Positions 7,111 to 16,805 of a stretch of 53,851 bases of DNA are shown piece by piece (the stretch's first letter is position 1; each line of letters begins with the position of its first letter). The stretch is taken from IMG/VR virus record IMGVR_UViG_3300022744_000036, positions 1-53,851 of that record; one strand, written 5' to 3'. This DNA is from a virus. Under the pieces are notes generated by a model. That model was not told where the DNA came from. It ran no database searches and was given only the letters and a program-made list of their open reading frames with translations. The translations under genes were made by a program, and so were the position numbers.

Positions 7111-10100
7111 ATTGCGGCATCGCTTTCTGCAGCTTGCGCTCCCGGTCGGCCTGTGCCTTGGGGTACTTGAGCAACGTCGACAGGGGCTGGCGCTTCATCT
7201 CCTCGGGCTGGTCGTTGAACCAGTGGCGCACGTTGTCCTTGCCATCCTGCAGCTCCTGCCAGTCCTGGCGCAGCTTGGCGGCCTTCTCGTAGTCGTCGGC
7301 CTTCATCGCCTCCGCGTAGCGGTGCTCGATGTCCTTGGTGCGCTCCTGGTAGAACTGCCGGACCTCGTACTGCTGGCTGCGCAGCCACTCCATGTTCTTG
7401 AACGAGGTGCTCTTGAGACCAACCGCGTCGAGCGCCAGGGCAAACTCGTTGACGTCATCCGGCTTGACCATCACGTCGCCGTTCTTGAGCGTGTAGCCCT
7501 CGTTGGCGATGCGGGCAGCCTTCATGGCGTCGGCCGGGCCCTTGGGCATGAGCTGCTCGACCCCACGGTAGAAGTCCCCACGTTTGAAGTAGCCGACTCC
7601 TTCGGCGAACCGGCCGGCCTGCGACAGCGTAGGGCCACCCAGAATACCGCCCAGAGTCTGGGCCATCTCGCTGGCGCTGCCGAACTTGAAGTCGGTGTAG
7701 GGCGCGATGCTGAACACCTTGTCGTCACCCAGCTTGGAGGACATATCCAGGCCCACCATGTTGAGCGGGCCGTGCAGGAGCAAGTCAGCCACGAACGGGT
7801 CGCCGATCCACTCGCGCATCTGGCGCTCAGTGCTCCACGGCTCATCGTCGCCGCCGAACAGGGCGCCCATCACCAGGCCCACCAGGTTCATCGCGGGCAG
7901 GCCCAGCACGCCGGCCGCCATCGAGGTGTGGAACAGCTTGAACGCCAGCATGCGCTTGCCGATGGCCCGCTCCTCGGGGGTTGCGCCCGTGAACGCCTGC
8001 TTGAACGCCCGGGTGTAGAGCGCCGCCATCATGAACTGGTACTTGCGGTACTGCGTCATGACCTTGGGCAGGCGCTTGAGGAGCAGGGGTGCGCCCGTGC
8101 GCGAGAAGTCGCCCTGCGTGGTCTGCAGGATCCGCACTGCGTATTCCTGGGCGGCCTCTTCCGTGCGCCCCTTGGCGATCGCCATGTTGTAGGCCGCCGT
8201 AGCCGCAGCCACGCGGTTGGCCGTCTCCACCGCACGCGAGACCTGGCGCAGCTTGTGCAGCGCGGTGCGCACGCCCTTGGACGCCGCGTCCACCGGGGCG
8301 TAGCCCGTGCGGGTCGCCTCGAAGTGGGTGAGGTCCTCGTCCAGGCCAATGTCCAGCACGCCCATGTCAGCCGCGCGCTGCAGGGCACCACGCAGGCCCG
8401 GGTTCTTCACCCGCTCAAGCTGCAGCTGACCCCACACCCCGGTGTCCTTGAGGGCCTTGTAGCCGTCAGACAGGTGCTTCCACGCTCCGGAGTAGTCGCC
8501 GAAGTCTGCCGCCAGCTTGGGCAGCGTGACCATGAACCCCTGCGTCGCGTTGGCGACGTGGTAGCCCAGGCTGGTCAGCAGCTGCCAGGCCGACGTGAGG
8601 GCCATCGCCCGGTCGGTCCAAGGGGTCTCCTTGTACGACAGGTTCTCGCGGTAGTGGTCCGCGATGGCGTTGAACTCGTTCTGGTGCTCGCGCTTGCCCG
8701 TCAGCGGGTTGCGCGCCTCGCGCTGCATGCGGTAGAACGCCTCGTTGATCTTGCCCCCATGCTCCAGGTTGGCCAGCCAGTTGGCATCCGCTCGCGCGTG
8801 CGAGAGGAAGGAGCGGACCATGTCACTGTCGTAGCCCGCGCGGTTCATGCGCTTGAGCGTCGAGGTGCGGGCGTGGTGCTCGTCGATCGACTGGAAGTAC
8901 ATGTCCTGCACCATCTTGGTCAGGGCTTCCTTGGTGGCCTTTGGCATCGCCTCATCCGCACCCATGGCGGCCAGCAGGCGCTGCAGCGTCGCGTGCTTCG
9001 GGGCCATCGAGTCCGCCAGCTCAGCGGACTTCTCGAAGTGATCGGACCAGTCGAAGCCGCCGCCACCGGCCTTCGAGTTCTTCTCGGCGAACAGGGCGGC
9101 CTGACCGGGCGTGTCGAAGTACGACACCACGTAGTGGTTCGGGTCCTGCTTGAGGGCCTTGACCCGGCTGGCGTCGTCGGCCTGCTCGGCGTCCCGCAGC
9201 TCCTTGGACTTGAGCACCGCCACGTAGTCGCCGAAGCGCTTGAGGGGGGCGTAGGGCTTGCCGTCCGAGCCGGCACCCATGCTGGTGAGCTGGTCCACAT
9301 CGTCGAGCTTGAGGGCCTTCATCAGGCCCCGCTTGACCTTGAGCATCTTCTGCCCATGGGCGAACACGTCGCGCACCACTTGCTGCTCCTCGGGCTTGAG
9401 CAGGTTGAAGTCGCGCTGCAACGTCGGGTCCACCTCGTACTTGACGGGCTCGCCGGCCTTGTCCTCGGCGGGGAACAGGTCCTTGTGCTGCGGATCCAGG
9501 GACGGGTCGTAGCCCCACTTCTGCTGGAAGGTGGACTTGGACAGGAACTCGTTGACGTTCTGCGTCCCGCCAGGCAAACGCTCGGCAGCGGCAGCGACGC
9601 GCTCGGCGTCCTGCTTGAGCTTGTTGCGGGTAGCCTGGACATCCTGCACGCCCTTGTACCAGTCCTTGATGGAGGGCAGGCTGCCCTTGAGGTCATCCAC
9701 CAGGTCGTGCAGGAACGACAGCGAGTCGGCCAGTCGCCGTGCCGTGTGGGTCACGTCGGTTACCACCTGGGACCCCGTGGCTCCCGCCACTCGGCGGGCC
9801 GCAGCGGACACCGGGCTCGGGATGGGCCCGGCGTCGGGCTCGACAGAGAAGCGAATGTCGGGGTTGGGGCCGGTCGCGCCCTCTCCCGCGTAGCTGTACT
9901 TGCTCTCCGTAGAGCCGCCCCGGGTGTCTTCCCCGAGCTGGAAGTGGGCGGCGCCGTAGGCCATGTCCACCACGTCCTGGGCGGTCAGGCGCACCGTGCT
10001 GCCAAGCCTCAGCTTGGCCAGGCCCTTCTTGAGGGCGGCGACCAGGGTGCTCATCCAGCGCTCGACGTTCGTGCGGTACTTCATGGCCGTGGGGTCCACC

Positions 10101-13100
10101 CCGGCACGCACCGCCTCCTCGACGAAGTAGGCCGCCAGCTCCGAGCGCTTCTGCTCGTCGAGCGTACCGGCGTTGATGATCCGGGCCAGGGCCTTGCGGG
10201 CAAGACCCGCCTCCTGACTGCCGTCCGTCATCTCGGACCAGTCGAGGATCTGGTCGGTCAGGCGCTGGAACTCCTTGACGGTGAGGATCTCCTCCAGGCC
10301 CAGGTGCACGCCGGCCTCGTGCATGAGCACGGAGCGCGCGTTGCCCGGCTTTATGTTCCCAGCGATCAGGTACACCCGCCCTCCCGTCACGAACCCCTGC
10401 ACCCGCTTGGCCTTGGGGCCTTCCTTGGACAGCGACTTCTGCACGCGTGGAGGCAGCTCGGAAGCGTCCTGAACGACCACCAGGCGGGGCGACTGCAGCG
10501 CAAGACCCAGCCCCTTGAGTTCCGCCTTGACGGCATCGACCGTGCTGGACTGGCGTCCGGGGCCGGCGACCTTGGACAGCTGCGGCCGCTCCGCCGACAG
10601 CTCACCCCGGCTCATGCGGGACAGCGTATCCTTGGACAGGTGGCGGGCCGGCTCCTGGGCTACTTCGCGGGGCTCGACGTCGGTGACGTCCTGCTCTGCT
10701 CGGCTTGCAGCTCCTTGATCTGTTCGTTCAGCTTGGGGTCCACCTCCCTCCCGTTCAACTGCCTGAACTCCTGTATTAGCTTGAGTTCGTCCAGAGTTGG
10801 CAGCGGGTACTTTCGTGGGAGGGGCCTGCTTGTGGTCATTGGAAATCCTCAGTTGGAATTTGGCTAGGAGAGCGGCTTCAGTATTACCGATCTCCCCCTC
10901 ACCGGACTTCAGTTGGGTGCCGAACTCGGAAACCCAGTCCGCCTTCATGGCGTCGTGGAGATCTTCCCAACTCGGGATCACCGCACCGCCTGACTCCGCA
11001 TTGTCCACGGCTTGAGCGCGCCACTCGTCGGCCGCCATTTCGGCGAGCGGGGAGCCTAGCAAGCGTCGGATGTTTTCTGCACGCTTCGGCGCGTTCAGAG
11101 TGCGCAGGTCCGTAACGATGGCGCCTTCCGGGACTACCACCGCGTCCTCGCGCTTGGCGGGTGCGGGGCCTGCTTTCCGGAGAATGTCGTCAGCCTCCGC
11201 TGCCAGTTTGCGCTGCGCAGTGGTTGGGGCGTCACCAGTCAAATGCCCGTCTCCGGCGGCGGCCCCCAGAGTGTCCTCCACCCGGAATCCGGGGGCGTCA
11301 CCGGCCTCCACGTTGTCCAGGCCCAGCTCGCTGGCGTTGATGGCGTCGGGGCTAACGGCGCTGGCCAGCGCCACGCGCTCGTCGATGCCGAAGTCCTTGA
11401 GCGACGAGGTGATCGCCTGACGGGTCACTTTCTTGCCCGTGCGCTCGCTCTCGACCCGCGCGATCTCCGCAAACGGCATGGGGTCGCGGCCCTCGACCAG
11501 GATCGGGGCGCCCGTGTCCGGGTCTTCCGTGATGTCCCAGCCGGTGGCCAGCAGGATGCGGGACTTCTGCAGTGGGGTGGCGTGCAGGATCTTGTCCGAT
11601 ACCTGCTGGGCGGTCACCGCGCGCTCCCGGCCGGAGCGTCCCACAGTCGTCGTCTTGTTGGGGTCGATGCCGGCTACTGCAGGGGCGACGCCACTTCCAC
11701 CTGGTACAGCCACACCCGCTGCGCGGCTTGCTCCAGGTGCCGGGGTATCGACAGCACCATCAACTCGCTGGCCGGCAACGACAGGTACAGATCCTGCAGC
11801 TCGCTCGCCTCGTAGGGGAGCAACACCCGGTTGTCCACCAGTTCCTTGAGCCACGGGTTGAGCTTGGCCGGTTGTGCGGACATCTGCGGCTCCTTGAGTC
11901 GTGACGGGGGTGATGGGCTTGGCATCCGCCTCGGCTTGCAGGCGAGTGTGCTCGGCCTTGGCGTCGATGAACTTGCGCACGGAGGCGAACCGGCGGGTCT
12001 TGAGTTCCCCGATGCTCTCGGCGTAATCGCCGTCCTGAATCTGGCCGGACTCGTGCAGCGCCTTGAGTTCGCCGAACAGCCCAACGGCCTTGTCGCCCTG
12101 AAGCCCGAAACCGGCGGCCTCGGCGCGCAGCGCCTCAATCCGTGCGGCGTGCTCGTCAGCCTGACGCTTGATCTCGTCCTGACGGGCCTTGTTCGCCAGC
12201 CACACCTGGCGGGCCATGGCGGCCCCCGGGTCGGTCATGTTCTCGGTATCGACGGGGTTGCCCGTCAGGTTGCCGAAGGAATCCGCGTGGACCGTGTCAC
12301 CCTGGAGGTTGACGGCGGGCATCTGCAAGGTCGGGGCGACGGCGCCCTCAACGCGAGGGTCCACCGGGCGGCCATCGCCAGCATACGGGCGCGGATCGTC
12401 GATAGCCAGGGTCAGGCCGGACGTATCGATGGCGGGGATCTGTGTACCCGACGGGCGCCCCTGCGGCAGCTCCTGTTGGGGACCGACCACATCGAGGCCG
12501 CGCGGAATCGCAGTCACACCCTCAAAGCCCTGGGTAGTAGTCCACTCGGGAGTCAGATCGCCAAGCGCCGGGTCATACGCCCGGTTCGGGATGGGGGCCT
12601 GCAGCGGCGCGCCCGTGTCGACACCCTCGAAACCCTGCGCCGTGGTGAGCCCGCCGGGGTTTAGTAGGTCCTTGCCGCCCGTCTGGTCGATCGACGGCGT
12701 GGGGGCGCGACGCCCGGAGCGGATTCCGCCCGGCAGGCCCATGAGACCTTCAACCAGGCCCCCCGCCACCCCGGAGTTCAGGCGCTTGGAGAACGCATCG
12801 TCGGGGCTCACGCGGCCGTTGTAGGCCATCTCCATCTCGTTCTGGAGCAGCTCACTCGTGGCGCCGGTCGCGCCTTGCGTGGCACCGGCCTTGCCGATAC
12901 GGGTCAGCAGGTTGCCCTGGAACCCGGCGCCGTGTCCGATACGCCCGACCAGCATGGCCTCGGGCAGGGTCTCCGTGAGGGCGTAAGGCAGGCCGCCCGC
13001 CAGCGCAGCAGCGCCCGAGTTCGGATCGCCCCCTTCGACGGCTTCCTGGTACAGCGAGCCGACACCTTGGCCGTAGTTGAACGCGCCGCCGCCGACTACC

Positions 13101-13612
13101 TGCTTGGCGAAAGTCTGACCGGCCTCCAAGGCCGCGCGGCGCGCAGCAAATTCGGAGCCGCCGGTAGCCGCAGCCTCCGCCACGCGAGCGGCCATCCCGC
13201 CGCCACCAAGAGCCCTGGGGAGCAGAGCCGCCCCACGAGACAGCGCCGCCGGTACCGCCACTTCCGGGACCACGAGGCCCGCCGCAATGGCGCCGCCGAT
13301 GTTCGGAACCTGCTTGGCCACCTGGTAGGTGGCGTAAGGGAGCCACTTGCTCGGCTTGTCCCACACGTCCTCGACGCGCTCCAGGTCCGGGCGGCCGTTG
13401 AGCTGCGACTCCCGCTGGTTGCGGTCAGCCTGCTCGTTGAGCCAGTCGCGGGCACGATCGGCACCAAAGGTGTCGGCCATGGCCCCGAGCGCACTGTAGC
13501 CAAGACCCTGTAGATCGTCGGTACCGGACGACAGGCCCGCCACGAGCGCATTGCGCTCCGGGCGAGGGCCCAGGTCAAAGCTCTGGAGAATTCGACCTTC
13601 GATGACGGGCAT
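7109..13612 (-). CDS. Giant internal virion protein with PLxRFG motif and HExGxH site
   Basis: This 2167-residue protein is the last gene of the late operon, where podoviruses encode their ejection protein (T7 gp16 position). The sequence has a Gly/Ala-rich, membrane-prone N-terminus (residues about 90-250), long disordered stretches, a zincin-like VLMHEAGVHLGLEEI near residue 1097, the PLKRFG motif near residue 1454, and a C-terminal region (about 1850-1950) with YRKYQFMMAALYTRAF followed by a hydrophobic segment, resembling LPD38-type polyvalent-protein domains. PLxRFG proteins are large phage virion or polyvalent proteins thought to enter the host with DNA. The start follows AAGGAGG. The virion role is strongly suggested by position; the protease-like motif is HExGxH rather than canonical HExxH, so catalysis is uncertain. 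Confidence 0.82.
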   Translation of the reverse strand: MPVIEGRILQSFDLGPRPERNALVAGLSSGTDDLQGLGYSALGAMADTFGADRARDWLNEQADRNQRESQLNGRPDLERVEDVWDKPSKWLPYATYQVAKQVPNIGGAIAAGLVVPEVAVPAALSRGAALLPRALGGGGMAARVAEAAATGGSEFAARRAALEAGQTFAKQVVGGGAFNYGQGVGSLYQEAVEGGDPNSGAAALAGGLPYALTETLPEAMLVGRIGHGAGFQGNLLTRIGKAGATQGATGATSELLQNEMEMAYNGRVSPDDAFSKRLNSGVAGGLVEGLMGLPGGIRSGRRAPTPSIDQTGGKDLLNPGGLTTAQGFEGVDTGAPLQAPIPNRAYDPALGDLTPEWTTTQGFEGVTAIPRGLDVVGPQQELPQGRPSGTQIPAIDTSGLTLAIDDPRPYAGDGRPVDPRVEGAVAPTLQMPAVNLQGDTVHADSFGNLTGNPVDTENMTDPGAAMARQVWLANKARQDEIKRQADEHAARIEALRAEAAGFGLQGDKAVGLFGELKALHESGQIQDGDYAESIGELKTRRFASVRKFIDAKAEHTRLQAEADAKPITPVTTQGAADVRTTGQAQPVAQGTGGQPGVAPLRGERAAGSVPVVAGQRVDGAVDTPAPGASRAAGVAVPGGSGVAPAVAGIDPNKTTTVGRSGRERAVTAQQVSDKILHATPLQKSRILLATGWDITEDPDTGAPILVEGRDPMPFAEIARVESERTGKKVTRQAITSSLKDFGIDERVALASAVSPDAINASELGLDNVEAGDAPGFRVEDTLGAAAGDGHLTGDAPTTAQRKLAAEADDILRKAGPAPAKREDAVVVPEGAIVTDLRTLNAPKRAENIRRLLGSPLAEMAADEWRAQAVDNAESGGAVIPSWEDLHDAMKADWVSEFGTQLKSGEGEIGNTEAALLAKFQLRISNDHKQAPPTKVPAANSGRTQANTGVQAVEREGGGPQAERTDQGAASRAEQDVTDVEPREVAQEPARHLSKDTLSRMSRGELSAERPQLSKVAGPGRQSSTVDAVKAELKGLGLALQSPRLVVVQDASELPPRVQKSLSKEGPKAKRVQGFVTGGRVYLIAGNIKPGNARSVLMHEAGVHLGLEEILTVKEFQRLTDQILDWSEMTDGSQEAGLARKALARIINAGTLDEQKRSELAAYFVEEAVRAGVDPTAMKYRTNVERWMSTLVAALKKGLAKLRLGSTVRLTAQDVVDMAYGAAHFQLGEDTRGGSTESKYSYAGEGATGPNPDIRFSVEPDAGPIPSPVSAAARRVAGATGSQVVTDVTHTARRLADSLSFLHDLVDDLKGSLPSIKDWYKGVQDVQATRNKLKQDAERVAAAAERLPGGTQNVNEFLSKSTFQQKWGYDPSLDPQHKDLFPAEDKAGEPVKYEVDPTLQRDFNLLKPEEQQVVRDVFAHGQKMLKVKRGLMKALKLDDVDQLTSMGAGSDGKPYAPLKRFGDYVAVLKSKELRDAEQADDASRVKALKQDPNHYVVSYFDTPGQAALFAEKNSKAGGGGFDWSDHFEKSAELADSMAPKHATLQRLLAAMGADEAMPKATKEALTKMVQDMYFQSIDEHHARTSTLKRMNRAGYDSDMVRSFLSHARADANWLANLEHGGKINEAFYRMQREARNPLTGKREHQNEFNAIADHYRENLSYKETPWTDRAMALTSAWQLLTSLGYHVANATQGFMVTLPKLAADFGDYSGAWKHLSDGYKALKDTGVWGQLQLERVKNPGLRGALQRAADMGVLDIGLDEDLTHFEATRTGYAPVDAASKGVRTALHKLRQVSRAVETANRVAAATAAYNMAIAKGRTEEAAQEYAVRILQTTQGDFSRTGAPLLLKRLPKVMTQYRKYQFMMAALYTRAFKQAFTGATPEERAIGKRMLAFKLFHTSMAAGVLGLPAMNLVGLVMGALFGGDDEPWSTERQMREWIGDPFVADLLLHGPLNMVGLDMSSKLGDDKVFSIAPYTDFKFGSASEMAQTLGGILGGPTLSQAGRFAEGVGYFKRGDFYRGVEQLMPKGPADAMKAARIANEGYTLKNGDVMVKPDDVNEFALALDAVGLKSTSFKNMEWLRSQQYEVRQFYQERTKDIEHRYAEAMKADDYEKAAKLRQDWQELQDGKDNVRHWFNDQPEEMKRQPLSTLLKYPKAQADRERKLQKAMPQ

Positions 13613-13624
13613 GGGCCGCCCTCC

Positions 13625-15271
13625 TTATCGTGCGTTGGCTTGCTGGTACTGCGTGATCCTGCGGGCGATCTCGGGTACGGCACGGGGGTTGTTGCGCTGG
13701 GCCGCGCGGTACTCAGCCCACAAGGCATACAGGGCCGGGTCACGGCTGGCCGTGGCTGCTGCCGCTTCTGCGGCGCGCTTGGCGGGAAGGGCGACCTGCC
13801 GCGCCTCTTGTCCGCTGCGCTCATAGAGCGACCGGGCGTCCGTCAGGGCGGGTGCGGGGGGCGCGGTCGACGCCCCACTCGGCAGGTCCCCGGTCTTTGC
13901 CGGAGCCTTGGCTTTGGCCGCTTCCGCTGCGGTCGAGTACGTCTGCCCGTCGCCCCCAACAAACCCGAGCTTCACGCCGCTGTCGGTCTCGACGTTCACC
14001 AGCTCCACACCCACGTCCTGCGCCTGCTTGCGGTAGGACTCCAGGGTCGTCGACGTCATGCCCAGCGGGATGGCGAAACCATTGTAGGTGTTGTAGAGCG
14101 CCCGACCGCCGTCCTTGGAGAACGCGGTGTACGTGCCGTCGTCGTTCTTCTTCTGCTCCACCGGCAGGTCCAGCAGCTTCTTGGCCCCGGAGCCCCCCGT
14201 CGCCGGACGGCCGAGGTTGATCTGCCCGCCGTTGCGGACGTTGAGCATGTTGAAGCGTGTAAGCAGACCGCGCCCCTCGTCCCCCTGCTGCTGGGCGGGG
14301 GTGAGCTTGTCCCACTGAGCCTGGAGTTGAACCGCTTCCTCGCGGCGCCCTTGCGCATCGCGGATGTCCTGCAGCTGCGCGTTCTTGAGGTCGCGCGTGG
14401 TGTTGGCGTTCATCATTGCCGCGCCGGCTTGCGTCTGGTGCGCGCGGGCCGTAATGAGCCCGTTCTGGTCCTGGGCAGCGTCGTGGGTCGCCGTATTGTT
14501 GCCCTTGGCCAGCGCTTCTTGCACCTTGTTCCACTCGCCAATGTGGCCGGCGATGTCCTTGTGCGCAGCCTGGAGCGTCGCCATGGCGTCCGCACCGAAG
14601 CCAGCCTCGCCGTAAGCGTGGGCCAGCGCAACCTGGCGCAGCTGAGCTTCGTTGAGCGTGAACTGCGACCCCGCGATGGGGGTCTTGCCATCCGCCTCGG
14701 TCTTGAGGAAGGTGTAGCCGTTCTTGTCCTTGCCCGTGTAGAGCATCGGGTAGCCGCTCAGGTTGATGTCGGCCGCCTGCCGCTCCAGGTCCTTGAGCGA
14801 GGTCTTCATGACCGAGGCCGCCACCGCGTCCTTGCGCTGGGCCTTGGCTTCGGCTTCCAGGGTGGTCAGGGCGTTGGGGTCCCGCATCGCCACGGCGATG
14901 TTTTGACGGGCTGCAAGCAGCTCGGCCGGGGAGGCCGTGCGTTGCACCAGAGGGGCACGCGTTCCATCCGGAAGCTGTAGCCCGGTGGGCTGTGCCTGTT
15001 GGCTGGCGGGGACCGGGCCCAGGCCGCCAGGGGCCGACACGGACGTGCCGAAGTCCACCTTGGAGCCGTCGACCACGCCGCCTTGCAGCGCCGAGTAGTT
15101 CTTGAAGGCCGCGTCCTGGCTTTGACGATCGTTCTGCCGCCAGCTGAATTCGGCCTGCCGCTGGGCCGCCTCTTGCTCGCGCATGGCCATCTCTCGCTGG
15201 CGCAGCTTCTGGTCCTCCGCAGAGTCCCAGGCGTCCATGCCGAATTTCAGGCCGGTCTGAAAAGCACCCAT
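13625..15271 (-). CDS. Internal virion protein, gp15-like position, 548 aa
   Basis: No conserved family is recognised. The N-terminus is a long Gln/Arg/Glu-rich helix (QKLRQREMAMREQEAAQRQA), the middle is helical and Ala/Gln-rich, and the C-terminus is Ala-rich (RAAEAAAATASRDP-like composition). It lies between the gp14-like and gp16-like proteins, which matches T7 gp15, a component of the ejected DNA-translocating channel. The gene is tightly packed, with 9 to 12 bases to its neighbours. The call rests on gene order and composition. Confidence 0.65.
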   Translation of the reverse strand: MGAFQTGLKFGMDAWDSAEDQKLRQREMAMREQEAAQRQAEFSWRQNDRQSQDAAFKNYSALQGGVVDGSKVDFGTSVSAPGGLGPVPASQQAQPTGLQLPDGTRAPLVQRTASPAELLAARQNIAVAMRDPNALTTLEAEAKAQRKDAVAASVMKTSLKDLERQAADINLSGYPMLYTGKDKNGYTFLKTEADGKTPIAGSQFTLNEAQLRQVALAHAYGEAGFGADAMATLQAAHKDIAGHIGEWNKVQEALAKGNNTATHDAAQDQNGLITARAHQTQAGAAMMNANTTRDLKNAQLQDIRDAQGRREEAVQLQAQWDKLTPAQQQGDEGRGLLTRFNMLNVRNGGQINLGRPATGGSGAKKLLDLPVEQKKNDDGTYTAFSKDGGRALYNTYNGFAIPLGMTSTTLESYRKQAQDVGVELVNVETDSGVKLGFVGGDGQTYSTAAEAAKAKAPAKTGDLPSGASTAPPAPALTDARSLYERSGQEARQVALPAKRAAEAAAATASRDPALYALWAEYRAAQRNNPRAVPEIARRITQYQQANAR

Positions 15272-15281
15272 CGTTTCCTCC

Positions 15282-16082
15282 TCAGAACAGCCACTTCTTC
15301 ATGGCCAGCCCGCTACCGATACCCAGGATCGTGTTGAACGGGTCGTTGGCCGAAGCCAGCTGGTCTTGCTGGTTCTTGTAGTTCGCCTCGGCGTTCCACA
15401 TGCCCGTCGCGTTAGAGCCCATGGCCCCCGCCATCGAGCCAGCCGCGCTGAAACCGGCGTTGAGGCCGGACAGCCCAGAGTTCACGGCGGTGAGGCCGGA
15501 CATACCCAGCGACGCGCCCGTGGCGCCCAGGCCGGAGGCCATCGACGGGAACCCCGACAGGATGTTGGCCGCGTTACTCTTGAGCTGCAGGCCCTCGGCC
15601 CGAGCCGCCTCGCTCACCTTGCGACCCGCCAGCACCTTGGCCAGGGCCTCGTTCATGTCCATCTGGTTGTGCAGGCCGGCGTAACGCCCGTCCGCTGGGT
15701 TGACCCCCACGCGCGCAAGGTCCCGCAGCTGCTGGCCACGGGCCGAACCGAACGCCTGCGTGATGTCCGCGTTGGCCTCACCCATCAGGGTGTTGCGGCG
15801 GTCTTCCTGGTTGAACTGGCGGGCCTCGTTGACCAGCGGGTCGATCGCGGCGGTGTACTTATCGCGCATGTCGAGCGCGTACTTGCGGTCTTCCTGCCCT
15901 TGATCGTAGGCCGTGCGTGCGGCGTCCAGGCCGAACTGCATCTGCTGGCGCTGCAGGGGCGCGAGCTGCTCCGTGTTGGCCAGCACCCGGCTGATGGCGT
16001 CGTCCTGGACGCCCATCGAATGAATCTGCGCGTCGACCAGCCGGGGATCCGGGGCGGGTGCGCTGGAGGACTTAGCGCCCAT
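15282..16082 (-). CDS. Internal virion protein, gp14-like position, 266 aa
   Basis: The start at 16082 is chosen because TTGGGAGAACGCT precedes it; longer in-frame starts run into the acetyltransferase gene. The N-terminal half is helical and charged (NTEQLAPLQRQQMQ, DQGQEDRKYALDMRD). The C-terminal half is Gly/Ala/Ser-rich and weakly hydrophobic (SAAGSMAGAMGSNATGMWNA), as expected for a protein that inserts in the outer membrane, like T7 gp14. It overlaps the upstream gene by 11 bases, indicating translational coupling. It ends in a hydrophobic MKKWLF. Confidence 0.65.
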   Translation of the reverse strand: MGAKSSSAPAPDPRLVDAQIHSMGVQDDAISRVLANTEQLAPLQRQQMQFGLDAARTAYDQGQEDRKYALDMRDKYTAAIDPLVNEARQFNQEDRRNTLMGEANADITQAFGSARGQQLRDLARVGVNPADGRYAGLHNQMDMNEALAKVLAGRKVSEAARAEGLQLKSNAANILSGFPSMASGLGATGASLGMSGLTAVNSGLSGLNAGFSAAGSMAGAMGSNATGMWNAEANYKNQQDQLASANDPFNTILGIGSGLAMKKWLF

Positions 16083-16503
16083 AGCGTTCTCCCAAGAAGC
16101 GGCAGTCGTCCCGCCACATGGAGTAGATGATGACGTCCGAGCCATCCTCGGACGCCTGCTTGAGCCGGGCTTCCGGCTTGAACCCGAGGTGCTCCACCAG
16201 CCGGCGCGAGGCGGCATTGCCCTCGCTCACGTAACCGCTGACTCGCTTGACGCCCATCTCGTTGAACGGGTACTCGAAGCTGTAGCGCAGAAACCCCCGC
16301 GTCATCCAGGAACTGCCGGGCTCGGCGGCGACGTGCATCCACACGTTCTGCCCGTTGAAGCCCTCGTACAGCACGCCCGCTTCCAGCTCGCCCCCGCGCT
16401 CCAGGCCGATGCCTTTCATGCCGCCAACGGGTTGCATGGGCATGTGGCGGCTCACGTAGGTGTAGACGCGCAGCGGGTCAGAGATGACGCGGGTGGAATT
16501 CAC
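16072..16503 (-). CDS. GNAT acetyltransferase-like virion-cluster protein (T7 gp13-like)
   Basis: The 143-residue product has a GNAT-like fold signature in its second half: GFLRYSFEYPFNEMGVKRVSGY followed by NAASRRLVEHLGFKPEARL, the typical acetyl-CoA-binding and C-terminal strand region. T7 gp13 and relatives are acetyltransferase-like proteins encoded just before the internal core proteins, the same position as here. The substrate is unknown; a structural or assembly role without catalysis is possible. Translation starts at GTG, overlapping the upstream stop as GTGA. Confidence 0.75.
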   Translation of the reverse strand: MNSTRVISDPLRVYTYVSRHMPMQPVGGMKGIGLERGGELEAGVLYEGFNGQNVWMHVAAEPGSSWMTRGFLRYSFEYPFNEMGVKRVSGYVSEGNAASRRLVEHLGFKPEARLKQASEDGSDVIIYSMWRDDCRFLGERYGR

Positions 16504-16751
16504 GCCGCGTCGGGCAGCTCGATGCTGGGAACCTCGATCTCGTCGGCCGCCGGCTCGGCTGCCTTGGGGGCTTTCTTGCGGGCGGAGGCCTTGGGCGGCT
16601 CCTCCACCACTTCCAGCTCCTTGGCCTTGGCGACGCCAGCCTCAGTCATGATGAACTGCCCGTTGCGGTACTGGCCCACAACGACGCCATTGAGGATCAG
16701 GTCGCCCGCGACGCAGTCGGCGCCAGCAACGGTGAAAACGTGTTCGGTCAT
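16500..16751 (-). CDS. Small late protein with Lys/Ala/Pro linker, 83 aa
   Basis: A compact N-terminal domain (GADCVAGDLILNGVVVGQY) is followed by a flexible KASARKKAPKAAEPAADE linker and a short IEVPSIELP tail. I do not recognise the family. It is the first gene after the dyad-containing promoter at 16774-16802 and has a GGAGATCCTC site before its ATG, so it leads the internal-virion-protein transcript. A structural or assembly-accessory role is possible but unproven. Confidence 0.68.
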   Translation of the reverse strand: MTEHVFTVAGADCVAGDLILNGVVVGQYRNGQFIMTEAGVAKAKELEVVEEPPKASARKKAPKAAEPAADEIEVPSIELPDAA

Positions 16752-16773
16752 GAGGATCTCCGTAGATACCGGG

Positions 16774-16802
16774 ATTATGCTCTAACACGTTAGTGTTGGC
16801 GA
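16774..16802 (-). promoter_or_regulatory. Sigma70-type promoter with CTAACGTGTTAG dyad in the spacer
   Basis: On the minus strand, TCGCCA (16802-16797) and CATAAT (16779-16774) are separated by 17 bp. The spacer holds CTAACGTGTTAG (16793-16782), here 3 bp from the -35 and 2 bp from the -10. It lies in the short gap between genes at 16752 and 16806 and would feed the internal virion protein genes. The layout is almost identical to the early promoter at 1531. Confidence 0.72.
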
Positions 16803-16805
16803 GCC

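Noticed and set aside
7112-10867. Long plus-strand frame of over 1200 codons opposite the giant virion protein
   Set aside because: Antisense shadow caused by GC-rich codon bias; no start site and His/Arg/Leu/Val-rich nonsense composition.
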